Shown here: one piece after another, positions 11,801-22,794 of the stretch | Numbering within the stretch: the first letter of the stretch is position 1 | How the letters are laid out: every line of letters begins with the position of its first letter | NCBI GenBank assembly: GCA_037074705.1 | Contig: CM073591.1 | Span: forward strand, 37,862,587 to 37,926,586 | DNA length: 64,000 nucleotides | Source of the DNA: Zhengitettix transpicula | Taxonomy: Eukaryota > Arthropoda > Insecta > Orthoptera > Tetrigidae | Direction: 5' to 3' | Made by a program: the position numbers and the translations under genes | Notes under the pieces: model-generated | What the model was told of the DNA's origin: nothing | The model's database searches: none | Seen by the model: the letters and a program-made list of their open reading frames with translations, nothing else

Positions 11801-12911
11801 AAGCTTACCATGCATCTTTATAATTTTTTTATATCCACGTCGGGAAATAGGAAATGATTGCTTTTATGATGTTGTTCCCTATATGTTTTCTGCCAGACAT
11901 TTATACAAACATTAGCGAGGAGGACTTCTCTGTGCGTGTGTGTGGTTTTCTTTCTCGCGGATTCTATTACGTTTGTTGAAAATAGTCGTATTAGTAATTG
12001 TGCTAAAAGTAAACAAAAAAAATAGGTTGAGGTATGGGTGGGAAGTTTAGACCACTTAAGTTGTCGGGGAGAAAAAAGGAGAGAAAAACATCACAGAAGG
12101 AACGTAAGAAACTCGGGTCGTTCTTGATGAAATTGGAATCGAATACGGACTTCCAGGAAACAGATAAACGAGCGGCTTTGCTTTCGTGATGTGATGAGTG
12201 TTTGATGTCGCTTGCGCTCCATATTGAACAAGGGCTAAGGACGGCAAAAGCTGAATTGCTTTCCTTGTTGGCGTAAGTTCCTTTCACTTTCGTCAACTTT
12301 GATGTTGTTTGAGGTAACATTTGGACAAGGGTTGTTTGGAAACGTGCAAATGTTATTTAGAATCAGTTTAAAGATCAAATTTAATAGCAAAATTATCAAA
12401 AATTTCTCCGTAAATTTTCTAATCAATGTTTGGTGTAATAGTTAATATAAAACTTAACTAAAGAAGAAACTGCATTCAAAGATCTGAACCGTACAGATTT
12501 TTTAATAGGACACCCACCAAAATAGGCACTGTTCTAAAATTTCAACCAAAGCTGATCAATTTTCATAAATTGATCAAAAAATAATAATAGTTGTAGGTAA
12601 TCGTAGGTAGTCCAATAGAAAAATGCTCGTACTCTGATAAAACTTAAAAGAATAATTATGTTTCCGTAAGGCAGTTTTACAGCATTCATGCGAGGGCAAC
12701 TTAAAAATAGAAAAGACAGCGATCAAAACTATAAGAAAGACAATGCCTGCACAAGGGCGACATAACATGTATTTGTTTTCTAACATGCATAAGTCAACTT
12801 AGAATTTTTTTAAGACATTTTGCAAAAAATTGTAAAGGTTGATTTACCATTAAGAAGCATGCAGATATATTTTCAAAATGTTTCTTTTGGCTGTGACACA
12901 CTAAATGGGAA
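11801..12911. other. Intergenic DNA, nothing recognised
   Basis: This is mainly AT-rich. Minus-strand open frames at 12003-12320 and 12574-12786 carry no known motif. A perfect 10-bp palindromic stem is at 12553-12576. No repeat family was identified. Confidence 0.4.
12553..12576. repeat. Short perfect inverted repeat
   Basis: TGATCAATTT and AAATTGATCA are separated by 4 bases (TCAT), giving a perfect 10-bp hairpin in AT-rich DNA. It could be fortuitous. Confidence 0.6.
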
Positions 12912-13083
12912 TTGTCCACGTGGTGGTTTTTCTAATAACATAGGGCGGGATACAGGCAGGGGACAGATGAATGATCCTACCGAGCAATTGGCCTAAATGT
13001 GTATCAGTAAAACATTAGAAGTATCTGCATCATAGATCGAGCACTTTGGTACTTGTCCGACGCCCTTCCGATGACTGGAGCTC
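12912..13083 (-). mobile_element. Poly(A)-type retroposon family A, very degraded copy
   Basis: The order of landmarks matches family A in reverse: GTCCACGTGGTGG, AATAACATAGGGCGGGAT, GATCCTACCGAGCA, TCTGCATCA and TACTTGTCCGACGCCCTTCC. About half of the intervening bases have been lost or changed, including the GC-rich middle. It is one of the oldest copies in the window, with no recognisable tail or target duplication. Confidence 0.65.
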
Positions 13084-14717
13084 GGATTTCTATAGGCATT
13101 TTTTAGTTTTTTTTTTCAAAAGACGTTCTACGAAACGTCGTCACAATGAGTGCAACAAATATGCTATTTTTATGTCACTTTTAAGGATTCATATTTAAGG
13201 ATCCATTCAAGTTTTGAAGTTAGAGTTAGAAATAAATTTCGTGGACAAACCACTTATTTGTTTTGATGGGGAACAAACGATAACTAAATAAGACGAACAC
13301 CTTTTAAGGTAACTTTAAGGTAATCGTGTTTATTCCAAATCAGGAGTTTCGTAAAGCAAACGTTTCTGCATTTCACCGAAAAAAAAGAGCCATGTTACCG
13401 TTTCAGCGAGGTTAGTTAACTTCCTTTCACCTTAAAAGGACGATCCTCAGTTTACTCCACATAGAGTACATAATATATAAATCTTGAATTTTACATGGTT
13501 CTTAAGAAAAAGTGGGGAGTAAAGTAAAATACCTTAAAATGTGGATCTGCATCTTTTATGAAGACGAGCCATTTCATTATTACGACGACTTTCAATATTG
13601 TCTCCCTCTCAGACGATTTATTTTAACAATCCTCGACGAGAGATTCCTGCAACACAGAAACACAACAGCAAGGGTGATAATATCTGTATAATAAACCTAT
13701 CAGATTTTGCAAATTGTCAGACATTATATAACCATATTACACAGACGAGTTAAGACTCACAGAAAACTTAAAGAACTGCCCTATAAGTGAATTTGAATTT
13801 CATATTACGGCGATTTTCTTATCGTTTGATATACTTTATTTCAAATATATTTTACGAAAATGAAATTCCTAGAACGAAGTATGAAATCGGATGGTAAATA
13901 AAAAAAATTCATTAATTTTCGTGTTTAACGCTACATTCACCCAGACTAATATCTTGATGGAGGCGCATAGTCCTTCAATTTTCCATGGAGTATTACCGAT
14001 TTCCCTGTGCTTACCAGCAGTTTATTTTCAAGCGGTTAATTTTTATTGTTTAAGAAATAAATAAAGGAGCGGTACAAACGAAAACCTACGGTGTGTAGTG
14101 TATTGGCCATTAAATAAACAAAGGAATCGAATACAAATAATAAAATGCAAGTTTAGATTTTTTCCTGGCTGTTAAAAATTAACAGATTATTGTTCAATTT
14201 CATAGAGCTCTAGATAATACGTGGTCCACAAAGGCGTGTGAGTACTAGCGGTCATAAAAGCAGAGATAAATTCTGATTGTGAATATGGAAACAGATGTTT
14301 TGGTGGATTTTTGGCGTGTGTTGAAATCTGCTCAATTGAAATAATTTTACACTTCGTTTCTTTACGATAATAATTATTATTTGGACAAACTGATGGTGTG
14401 TATAGTTATCAAATTATATAAGGTATTAATTAAACGAGGAATAATGTCTAATAATTTGATAAATGTGAAATTTGTAAATTTATGTGTTAAAACACATGTT
14501 TTCATGTACACATAATTGTGTAAATTCTGCTGACAGTTCCAGAAAATTTCAAAATTAAATATTTTAGAAAACTAAGCAATAGTTTCATTATTCTTAAATT
14601 GTACTAATGAAAAATTTTAAAAAAAATAAAACTCAGTAAAATATAATTCAGCCAAATTAAAGTTTATTAATCGCGTTATTTTTATCTATAGTCTTTACAC
14701 CTTATTGTGACACAATA
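13084..14717. other. AT-rich intergenic DNA, nothing recognised
   Basis: No open frame of note and no repeat family was identified. A GACGTTCTACGAAACGTC near-palindrome lies around 13123-13140, resembling part of the hammerhead-like repeats but too short to assign. Confidence 0.4.
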
Positions 14718-15060
14718 TGTAACAACTCGACTCATATCTTTCCGCAGCCACCGTATTCGCCTGATTTGGCTCCGTGCGAATTCTAGCTATTCAGCAAACT
14801 CAAAACGCCAATGCGGGGACGCCGTTTTGACACGATTGAGGAGATAAAAACCGAATCGAAGAAGGTCTTGAAGGCTATACCGGAAAAAGACTATTCCGAC
14901 TGTTTCGAGGACTGGAAAAAGCGTTGGAAAAAGTGCGTTTTATCGGTCGGGGATTCCCTTGAAGGGGTTGAAATTGATTTGGAAGAATAAATAAAGAATT
15001 TATATTTTATAAATAAATTCACCTTACTTTTTGTTCACAGTGGTAGTTGCTGACATCCCA
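14718..15060 (+). pseudogene. Mariner-family transposase, C-terminal relic
   Basis: In the frame running from 14742 to the stop at 14988-14990 the translation gives PPYSPDLAPCEF, then an in-frame TAG, LFSKLKTPMRGRRFDTIEEI, and later CFEDWKKRWKKC and LEGVEIDLEE. YSPDLAPCDF holds the last catalytic aspartate of mariner transposases and the tryptophan-rich segment is typical of their C-terminus. Mariner proteins are about 340-350 residues; only the last ~90 remain. The catalytic D is kept but the stop just after it and the missing N-terminal DNA-binding and first catalytic regions show that it is dead. ACTTTTTGTTCACAG near 15027 may be a decayed 3' terminal repeat. Confidence 0.9.
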
Positions 15061-15519
15061 GACTGAACATTTCGAACGGGATTGTGTCAGTACCGTCCAA
15101 CCGAATGAAGAAATAATTCATCTAAAGTTAGTATCTTTCTTATTAATAAAGAAAAAATCATTAAAAAAAGTGTATACTAACTGTTCCTGAGAACAAGAGT
15201 AAATATGTATCCGGGATCACAAATTGTATTGAATAAGATGGATTAAAGTAACAGTTAAAATTATACATTTTATATTTAAGTGTATTTCCACTAATACAAA
15301 AGGTCCCTTGATGAAAGTATCAAATGTTTCAAAGAAATATTAGATAATTGTTCAAGGTATATGCGGAAATAAATTATCGAAAGTAATTTAGATAATACTT
15401 TCTCATTACTTATGTTAATTATTCCGCCTACGAACTGTTTCATTTAAAATAATGCATTCTGAACGAGTGAAAGAGTTTCTTGGTATTCGTATGAAAGAGT
15501 TGGTACAACGCAGATCCTG
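15061..15519. other. AT-rich intergenic DNA, nothing recognised
   Basis: No gene, tRNA or named repeat was recognised. CTTGATGAAAGTATCAAATG near 15309 is faintly like the hammerhead-like modules but too weak to call. Confidence 0.4.
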
Positions 15520-15960
15520 TGCCCCGGCATTTTTTTCCCCTCTAACTGTCGCTGTAGGAAAGTCAGGGTAATGAAATGGCAGGATCAGAATCAGTAGGAA
15601 ACAATTACCGTAGCGTGTCAGTGGGATAAGCCTATCCCATTAAGCCCAGCTGTAATGATTCGATTTATAATTAGCCGTATCTTCTTAAGGCTTTGTTTAA
15701 TAGGATCGCCGAGGAAGGTTAGGGTGGGGGTGGGGTGGGGTGGTTCCTATTACTAAATAAGGTTAAGTCTGATGTGGTTTAGGCAGAGGAGAGGGAAGGG
15801 GAGGATCAGGGACCACTTGTGCCTCCGAGGCTCTTATCAGATCACTATAGGGATTAAGTCCAAGTGACACGGGCGACTACAGCTCAACCTCAGCACCCCG
15901 AGCTTTACTGCAACACCCACTCCTCATCTCCCTGTCTTGCACAATATCTGACATCTTAAT
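15520..15960. other. GC-richer block with short palindrome
   Basis: TGGGATA and TATCCCA at 15622-15639 form a 7-bp stem with an AGCC loop. A G-rich run GGTGGGGGTGGGGTGGGG lies near 15724. No protein coding is recognisable. The mix of AT-rich homeodomain-like words and GC-rich runs would fit a regulatory element, which is inference only. Confidence 0.3.
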
Positions 15961-16974
15961 TGGTCTTGCAAACTAACGTTCAGTTATTTTCAAAAAGAAA
16001 CCATCACAATTAAAAGTATGCCCTTATAATAAACTGTTATTAGATTTCACTGTAAGAAGTGCTAACCCAAAAATGAGGAGTTTTGGAAACTTTTGGCATA
16101 AACCAGAAAATAAACCAATTTTTCTGAAGAAAAAACAGTCTGAAAGAATTTAATACTATTTTGCACCAACAGTTAATCGTTTCTGTTCCGTAATTGGTTT
16201 CAGCTACTTTAATTCCTCTTGTATACAACTCTAACGGACTACTTATTTATGTAGGTTATTTATAAGCCTCAGTTCCATGTTACTATCACATTTTCAAAGT
16301 TTCTGTAATTCTCAATATATTAACTGATGACACAGTCTTTATTCTTTTATACATTGACTCCATTTTTCGTCTTTACAGGAGTTTACTTGCGCTTTAACAG
16401 CAAAAACTGCATTTTCTTTATTCTATATGTCAATAATTTTAAAAATATGTATAAATTTGTTAGTTTTTGTTTAAAGACGTTTGATACAAATATTTTCCCA
16501 GAGAGTATTAAACATATAGCAGAGCGAAGCGGGTTACATATAGGTAGGGAAGGAAACGAAGCGGGCCGTTACTATGTGAGAAGTTACAGTAGGTACAAAA
16601 ATTATTATTACTTTAGGCAAACAAGTTAACCATTTGTTTCGCTGTATCATTGCAACTTTCACATCATGAACATATTTGATTGGTTATTATAATCATATAA
16701 ATCGAGACCATGACCGACGCTGCGTCACGATAGTGCATTTACATGAATGGACCGTTCTCGAAGACTATTCTACATATGCATGCTGATTGTGATGGTCATT
16801 AAAACAATTGTGGTGATAGTTTAAAGGTTGAAAAATATACGCAGCCCCAGCATTATATGTTTTCGGAGTTTATTACAGTATTTTAATTGTTTGAGACAAG
16901 CTAAATAACATTTATAAAATTCAAAAGTAAGTGGGACACTTATTATTATTGTTGTTCTGCGTACTAGAAAGTCT
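15961..16974. other. Intergenic DNA upstream of a LINE relic
   Basis: A plus-strand open frame of 100 codons at 16327-16629 has no known motif. The ATTATTATTGTTGTT stretch at about 16940-16956, read on the minus strand, gives AACAATAATAATAA directly after the LINE stop codon, in the style of a LINE 3' tail. Confidence 0.4.
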
Positions 16975-17274
16975 TTAGACTTGGTCTGTTAATTTAGTTC
17001 TCCACCTTGCCCTGTTCTTATATTCTTTCTTCATCACCCAATATCTTCTTTCTACCGTCGAGTCTTCCGAAAGCCTCACGCTTCTTCGTCCACGTCCTGG
17101 ATTTCCCTCCAGGTGTCCTTCAATGATGTCACACAATAAACAATTCCGCTTTAAGATGTGTCCGCCCTTAAAAAGTGTAATCAAGATGAATCTATTCCCA
17201 ATTACTCTATTCAGAAATTCTTCATTTTTTACCCATTCTGATCCATTTATTTTTCTATTGTTCCTTACTTTCAC
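16975..17274 (-). pseudogene. LINE reverse transcriptase C-terminal relic, copy 1
   Basis: The minus-strand frame of 99 codons contains SEWVKNEEFLNR, RNCLLCDIIEGHLEG, a basic GRGRRSVRL segment and ARWRTKLTDQV at its end. The sequence type 'hILRrNCLL-D-iEG-GrGR-...-YWeLK--a-dR-rWR' is the usual C-terminal tail after the RT domain in several arthropod non-LTR retrotransposons. The RT core and endonuclease are absent, so this is the 5'-truncated end of an insertion. I did not assign a clade. A second, homologous fragment is at 19136-19290. Confidence 0.75.
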
Positions 17275-18189
17275 ATTAAAAACTTTCCAACTTATTTATA
17301 GATATATTTACCTGACTTCTATACAAGTATAAATGTATCAACACAGCCAAATTTATCGTATGTAATTTATTAACAAGAAACAAAAAATCACAACGTTTCC
17401 CCCTAAATCTAGGACCTTATAATTTTCTTAAATACATTGATTTATGTATTGAGTTCATACATTTATAATGGTTTTGAATTCAGATAAAAATATCTATTAA
17501 TCCTTGGAGAAAATTTCATCTAAATCAATATTTTTATAGAAATTAATTACACCATGTTATCCTGATAAAGTATAAATTTACGTTATGAACTGGATGTTAT
17601 ATTACAAATCATATCTGACAAATTTGGCTGTGTTTCTGAATTTATTATCTTGAGCTATTTCGTCTCCCTCTTTATTAATGTATTTCCTTCCTTCCTATAA
17701 AATTATCAATAAATAAACTTTCCAAAGTTGAAATGCCGAAACCAGTCTATTCCCGGCTGCCTTCTTACTTTTCCTTCCAATAACCACTAACTATTCATCC
17801 TATGTCACAACTCAAAGGTCTAAAATAATTTTTAATAGAACAATATTGTCAGAGTCTTAAATTTTCAGTAAAAAGTTACTAATTTATTCGTAACACTTTT
17901 ATTTATAATATGGATGTATTTAACAATTACATATAAGTTAGTACACCATAGAAGATACATACTTCAAAGAAGAAGTCAAATATATACTATACATACAGTA
18001 TCTGGCCTATATTTATACGAACTACAAAAAATGAATAAATAATAGAATAATTATTATGAATGTGACAATATAGTGTTTCAATCAAACGCTGAAATAATCC
18101 TATTTAAATTATGGTTATCAGAAACGTTTATCAAATGATGAAAAAAATGTGATCATGCTCCACATAAATGACAGAATTTTTTTTTGATA
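17275..18189. other. AT-rich intergenic DNA, nothing recognised
   Basis: No gene or repeat was identified. The short open frame at 17123-17332 (plus) is the antisense shadow of the LINE relic. Confidence 0.4.
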
Positions 18190-18340
18190 GATAAATTAAT
18201 ATAATTTATTTACAACTGCTTTTTCAGTTCATTTTTTGATGCTCTCAACTACTCAGGGTCCAGGAATGCTGCAGGCAAACTGTTCCATATTTCTATAGTT
18301 CTATTTACGAGTGATAATTTTTCCCACGTATATTCTGTAA
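18190..18340 (-). pseudogene. Non-LTR retrotransposon C-terminus relic (IWNSLP motif)
   Basis: Read on the minus strand one frame gives LVNRTIEIWNSLPAAFLDPE, a stop, then LRASKNELKKQL and a stop. The 'R-(V/T)--WNSLP-----S-n-FK--L-k-L' pattern is the conserved final segment of many non-LTR reverse transcriptases such as Jockey/CR1/L2 types. Only about 40 residues are readable and one stop interrupts them. It differs in motif from the LINE tails at 16975 and 19136, so it belongs to another family. Confidence 0.6.
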
Positions 18341-18499
18341 TCAAATATAAAGTATAATTTTTCGCTATTATTCCGTTTATTTTGTCGTATATACTTCCGT
18401 TCCCTTCATACTATTTTCTGTCTTAAATGATTATTAAAGTTTGTAGTTGCTTATTGCGTGATTAATAATAAACTTTTAAAAATAAATATTTTCTCGCTT

Positions 18500-19035
18500 T
18501 TGGTTCGCTTCCTCTGGTATGTTTCGGTTTTCCTCCCTCGTGTTTCTTGTCTTAGTAGAACACAGAGACGGTAGAACGGCGGTTTAGCAGACAGTGGCTA
18601 TTTATCGAGGCGGGTTTGTTCACTTATTTATTAAGGCAGAGGACGGTAATCTGGGGTCCGGACCAAGCTATTACTCGCCTCGAGGCAGCGCTCCTTCAAT
18701 GCGCAAGGAACAGTAATCCCGCCCAATAAACCCCTCTTAATTAATGAGATACAAAAACATGTCCGAGAGGCCGGCCACCTAAGCTGCGGTCTCGGCGCCA
18801 CTTACACGTGCGACGGCTTACTCTGGGAACACACACGTCACTACGGTCAGTACATGTACACAACACCTCCACACCTCTATCATCGCACCGTCACCAAAGG
18901 CCCCGAGAACTGATACTCTGGGGGTCACGTTCACCAAGTCTGAGGCGTCATCCTGACAGTTCATTGGGAATTTCCAAGGCCTCTCTACAACACCACGTCA
19001 GAGAATATGGGAAAGTCAAAGACCAGTAAGCGAAG
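18500..19035. other. CpG-richer block
   Basis: The block contains GGTCCGGACC-like and CTCGAGGCAGCGCTCC words, CACACGTC tracts and a plus-strand open frame of 73 codons (18808-19029) with no known motif. It ends abruptly in AT-rich DNA. The content fits a regulatory or non-coding transcribed element, not proven. Confidence 0.3.
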
Positions 19036-19135
19036 GTTTTTGGACACCTGATTAAATTAAATGTAGTTCAAGTTCGCGGAATATTCATAAGAAGTACGTA
19101 GAACTCATAGTAATGGTAGAATCACTCAATCCAGG

Positions 19136-19290
19136 TGTCCTTCAATGATGTCACGCAGTAAACAATTTCGCTTTTGGATGCGTCTGATCCTGTTTGCCTT
19201 TCCGTTAAAAAGTCTAATCAACATGAATCCATTCTCACGAATACTCAGAAATTCTTCATTTTTCACCCATTCTGATCACTTCATTTTTCT
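19136..19290 (-). pseudogene. LINE reverse transcriptase C-terminal relic, copy 2
   Basis: The minus-strand frame gives SEWVKNEEFLSIRENGFM and later RNCLLRDIIEGHLD, aligned residue for residue with the relic at 16975-17274 and retaining a few residues (KANRI) that copy 1 lacks. It stops aligning after IIEGHLD. The two copies are in the same orientation about 2 kb apart, from two insertions or a segmental duplication. Confidence 0.7.
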
Positions 19291-20194
19291 ATTTTTTTTT
19301 ATTTAAACAGTCAATTCAAATAGATGCTTGCAGGTCAGCCAGTAGGCCTTTGTTTTTTTTTCTATTACCTAACATATGAAAATATTCTCATCATTTCTAC
19401 TGGATGCAGTCTTAAAGGGGGGCTTCCCGGTTTTGTACGGTCACTTTTTGGTAAGTAAATGACACAGCCCGATTCCTTCCCGCCTGAATCTTTCAGCGAG
19501 TCCCAATTTCTTCAATTCGTATTTGCAAAACCTTCACGACCTCCATGACCCAAGAACCACAAAAAATTAATGATATTTTCTCAAAACCACATTCAAATAA
19601 TCAAAGTCTAAAATCAACTAATTCCGGACTGATTCTTAATTTTTTCTGAAGTCATCCTTCACTCCATAAAGCGTATAAGTTTAGAATTTATTTGATAAAG
19701 GAATTCTTTTATTTCACAAAAAATTTCGCAAAAATAATTTAAATTTTTTAATGGCGATTTTGTTTTCCATTTTAATTTTTTTAACGCAAATTCTTTTTTT
19801 TTAGTGGGAACTGTTTTACTGAATATTTTATGACAAAGAACAGAATTGGAGAAACCTAACCTGCTCTGCTATTTATTTGGTGGAAAATTACATTAACCAA
19901 AAATCTCAATTTCCTCCGACCCTTTGGGCACAATTTCCAGCCAACCTAGAACCGACAACTAACGCATGTTTCCCCTGTAAGTTGAATTAACAGTTTTATT
20001 AACCCAGACCCGATATCAATAATATCGTTTTACTTTTGATGCAAACTGCCACCGACACCAAAACTGAATCGTCTGCAGCCACTACGAAAGTAAGAATAAA
20101 TTGTAAAACTAAGAAAATACATCAGCAAATGGAAATATCTAGGAGGGATACTTGAAGTTTAACGTATGAGTAAATTAATTTGATAAAGAAACAG
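19291..20194. other. Intergenic DNA, nothing firm
   Basis: This is AT-rich with T-runs near 19290 and 19351. TTTGGTAAGTAAATGAC near 19447 looks like a splice donor but has no supporting exon. No repeat family was recognised. Confidence 0.35.
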
Positions 20195-20357
20195 CCAATA
20201 ACAGGCAATTAAAAATATTTTATTTTATTGATTATTTAAATTACACAACATGTTTCGGTCCTTATGTGGAACATCTTCAGGCAAAGAAAGGGAAAAAAGA
20301 ACGAAATATGCGTTATTTAATTACTAAAGTAAAATATTTTTAATTATCTGTTATTGG
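20195..20357. mobile_element. Foldback element with hammerhead-like core in its loop
   Basis: The left arm begins CCAATAACAG and the right arm ends CTGTTATTGG; the two arms of about 45 bases are imperfect reverse complements with long AT-rich identity (AATTAAAAATATTTTA). The loop holds, on the minus strand, CTGAAGA (20274-20280), a GTTCC...GGACC-type stem and GAAACATGTTGTG. The short size and lack of coding sequence indicate a non-autonomous element. A similar arrangement occurs at 29563-29688. Confidence 0.65.
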
Positions 20358-20804
20358 ATGTTTTTCATCCAAAGTCGAGGATGGAGATTGTTCTACCTGT
20401 GTCGTACAGAAATATATTTTTCTACAATGTAATTCATCATTATATTTTATTGTACATTTAATAAATAACATGGTATGAAACTAAAAATTCACAATGAAAA
20501 TACATTGATTTTACTCCAGTATCTGGTCGGGGAGGAATCGGGTCGTTTCCATTTGTTTACCTCCGAGCGGCCTGAAAGGAACTTGGCGATCATTACGGCC
20601 CGCAGGTAGTTCTGGGAATGAATCAGATTATGCCCAAGAAAATGGTATCAGTATAATATTAGACGGTTCGTTTATGAATTATCATAAAATGAACAAAGTT
20701 TCAAAGTTTTTTTTATAGATTGTTGCAAGAAAATCAAGAAATAATGTGTCAACAATACAAAAATATTGTCCGCAAAACAAGCTTATAATCCAACCTTCGA
20801 ATGG
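20358..20804. other. Intergenic DNA, GC-richer at 20515-20640
   Basis: A short CpG-containing patch includes GGTCGGGGAGGAATCGGG and ACGGCCCGCAGG. No coding sequence or known repeat is recognisable. Confidence 0.35.
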
Positions 20805-20818
20805 ATTTTCTGCTAAAA
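20805..20818 (+). repeat. Target-site duplication, left copy
   Basis: ATTTTCTGCTAAAA is repeated exactly at 21346-21359 and brackets the family A retroposon. A 14-bp duplication with an adjoining A-run is the hallmark of target-primed reverse transcription. Confidence 0.9.
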
Positions 20819-21345
20819 AAAAAGAGCCTGCGAGGGATGTTCCCTCGCAGGCAGAACCTTTTAGGAGAGATACGAAAGGGCTACCTTTCAGTGCTTTTTC
20901 CTCTCCGTTTTTGAACTAAGGTTCCCACAATCCAAGGCACCTGTTTTGAAAAATGTATGCTCCGGGGTCACAGACCTTGGGCATACGGTAAGAGTTGTTC
21001 GCTATTCCCATTGGAACAGTCAGCCAGCTGCCTCCTATACTGGTCGAGGCACGGAGAAGGGAATGCTGCGTCCCCACAGCAAACTCCTCTCCCGCTATCG
21101 GAAGGGCGTGGGACAAGTACCCAATGCCCGACCTACCCGATGCAGGTTTTTCTAGGGTTTTCCCTTCATTTCTTTAGGCGAATGCCGGGTAGGATCCTTA
21201 AAATATAGCCCGGGGGCCCTAGTAACCCTTGGCTACCTTCCTTTACCCTTCCGCATCCCCCTTTTCAAATCCCTTCCTATGCTATTAAAGGGGAGTTGCC
21301 CAATGTGGATTACCCTCATGTAGCCTGTTGCCCTAAAAAAAAAGT
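20819..21345 (+). mobile_element. Poly(A)-tailed retroposon family A, complete-looking copy
   Basis: The insertion is bracketed by perfect 14-bp duplications and ends in an A-run (about 21335-21343), so it was made by target-primed reverse transcription and its 5' end is likely intact or nearly so. It starts with a perfect 12-bp hairpin at 20826-20852. Short open frames on both strands (for example 20995-21177 and 20916-21116) recur in other copies because the DNA is similar, not because a protein is evident. No RT is encoded, so it behaves as a SINE-like passenger or the non-coding 3' part of a longer LINE. The tail segment with GGCGAATGCCGGGTAGGATCC resembles 3' ends seen in other arthropod retroposons. 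Confidence 0.85.
20826..20852 (+). repeat. Perfect 12-bp hairpin at the 5' end of family A
   Basis: GCCTGCGAGGGA and TCCCTCGCAGGC pair perfectly around a TGT triloop. A related hairpin is present, and duplicated, at 49597-49649. Confidence 0.85.
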
Positions 21346-21359
21346 ATTTTCTGCTAAAA
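21346..21359 (+). repeat. Target-site duplication, right copy
   Basis: Exact second copy of ATTTTCTGCTAAAA following the A-run of the retroposon. Confidence 0.9.
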
Positions 21360-22603
21360 CCTGATGAAAACTCATATGAATATAGATATCAAATACTGTT
21401 TGATCAGTTAATTTTTGTAATAAAAGTGTTACACTCACGACCAGAATACATGAAAACGGAGTAAAGGAACTTAGTCAAGTTGGTGGAGCACACATTCGTG
21501 AGTCCCTTAAGGAGCCTATTTCTTTGATCCGTAGACGAAGGAGGAAGACAAAGATATGAGTTCTTCTACAGAACAGTGCTGGATGCCGACTTCAATCCCT
21601 GTACGACCAACAGAAATGGTGACCATTTTCGTCAGTGACGATCCTGACAGTATTGGGTTGGTTCAACTCCTGCTCGCGTATAGCTGATACACAATAATCT
21701 GACGTTGACTTATATGACGGACGAATCCTGATGAGCCACAATACATACAGAAAGTTAACTCTCAAGAAGTATCGAGGAGAATATAGAAATGAGGGCGGAG
21801 TGGAGAGAGAAAGTTTGTAATTACAGAAATATTGAAAGTAAAGATTCGAGACGCTTCGGCGAGGAAGTAAATGTAGAGGAAAGGAATATGTGGTGTGCCA
21901 ATTAGCGATTGCATGTCGCAGGCATGGCGTCACCGCTATAGCAGCAGGGTGGTTTGATTAATATTGACCCCTCTTGACTCGCATGTCTTCCGATACATTG
22001 ACCTCCATTGAACTGAACGCAATTCCATCGGCGACGCGTTGCCCACACAGCGAGTCTCGTCCGCTCATGACACACTGACCCAGTAGTCGCAAAGACACAT
22101 TTAATAATTTTATTTAACTGTGTCAACAATTTGCGCGCAATCTCTGAGATTTCATACTAATTATGCACATTTATTGGTGGTAATTTAGCTGGCTTCGAAT
22201 AAATAAATTGAATTTTCGTAATTTAAGTGGTCGTTAATGTAAGAGTAAATTATTCATTTTTCCTTTCTCAACAACCGTCTAGTTCACTGTGATCATCCGA
22301 TCATCACTTTTCTTCATACTTTCAAGACGAGAAATGAAGGAAACTCCAGGTTACACCCTTAAAGTGGTTTCTGTATGTATTTAATCTACATGAGTATATT
22401 ATTCTCTGAAACATATACACGAAATTACAATAAAGGAATGCACTATAATTGAATTACAATAAATAAATATTATTATTTGAATTAAAAAATCCGACGTGTT
22501 GACTCTATTTCAATGACAACAAAGAACATCAAGAATAATATTAATCAAAGATCAATTTTGTAAAAATGTAATTATATATTTATTCTTCTAATAAATAAAA
22601 TAG
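21360..22603. other. Intergenic DNA with GC-richer section 21470-22130
   Basis: The GC-richer part carries two minus-strand open frames, 21592-21933 (113 codons) and 21902-22129 (75 codons), with no motif I recognise. It could be an old repeat or an unannotated exon; the sequence does not decide. The rest is AT-rich. Confidence 0.35.
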
Positions 22604-22762
22604 GCTGTTTGTGATTGTGTGTATGTATTTTCCGTATCCAAATATACAACCGCGTAGCAAATTTCGTACACGTGTTTCTTTCGAATCGGAAACAAACACT
22701 ATGGCGGTAAGACACGTCTACCGTGGCGGGGGTGGACGAGGGTGGAAATTTTTAAACATGCT

Positions 22763-22794
<32 letters not shown>

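Noticed and set aside
21592..22129. Possible transposase or RT fragment
   Set aside because: The frames were read in both strands and showed none of the motifs of mariner, hAT, piggyBac or RT.
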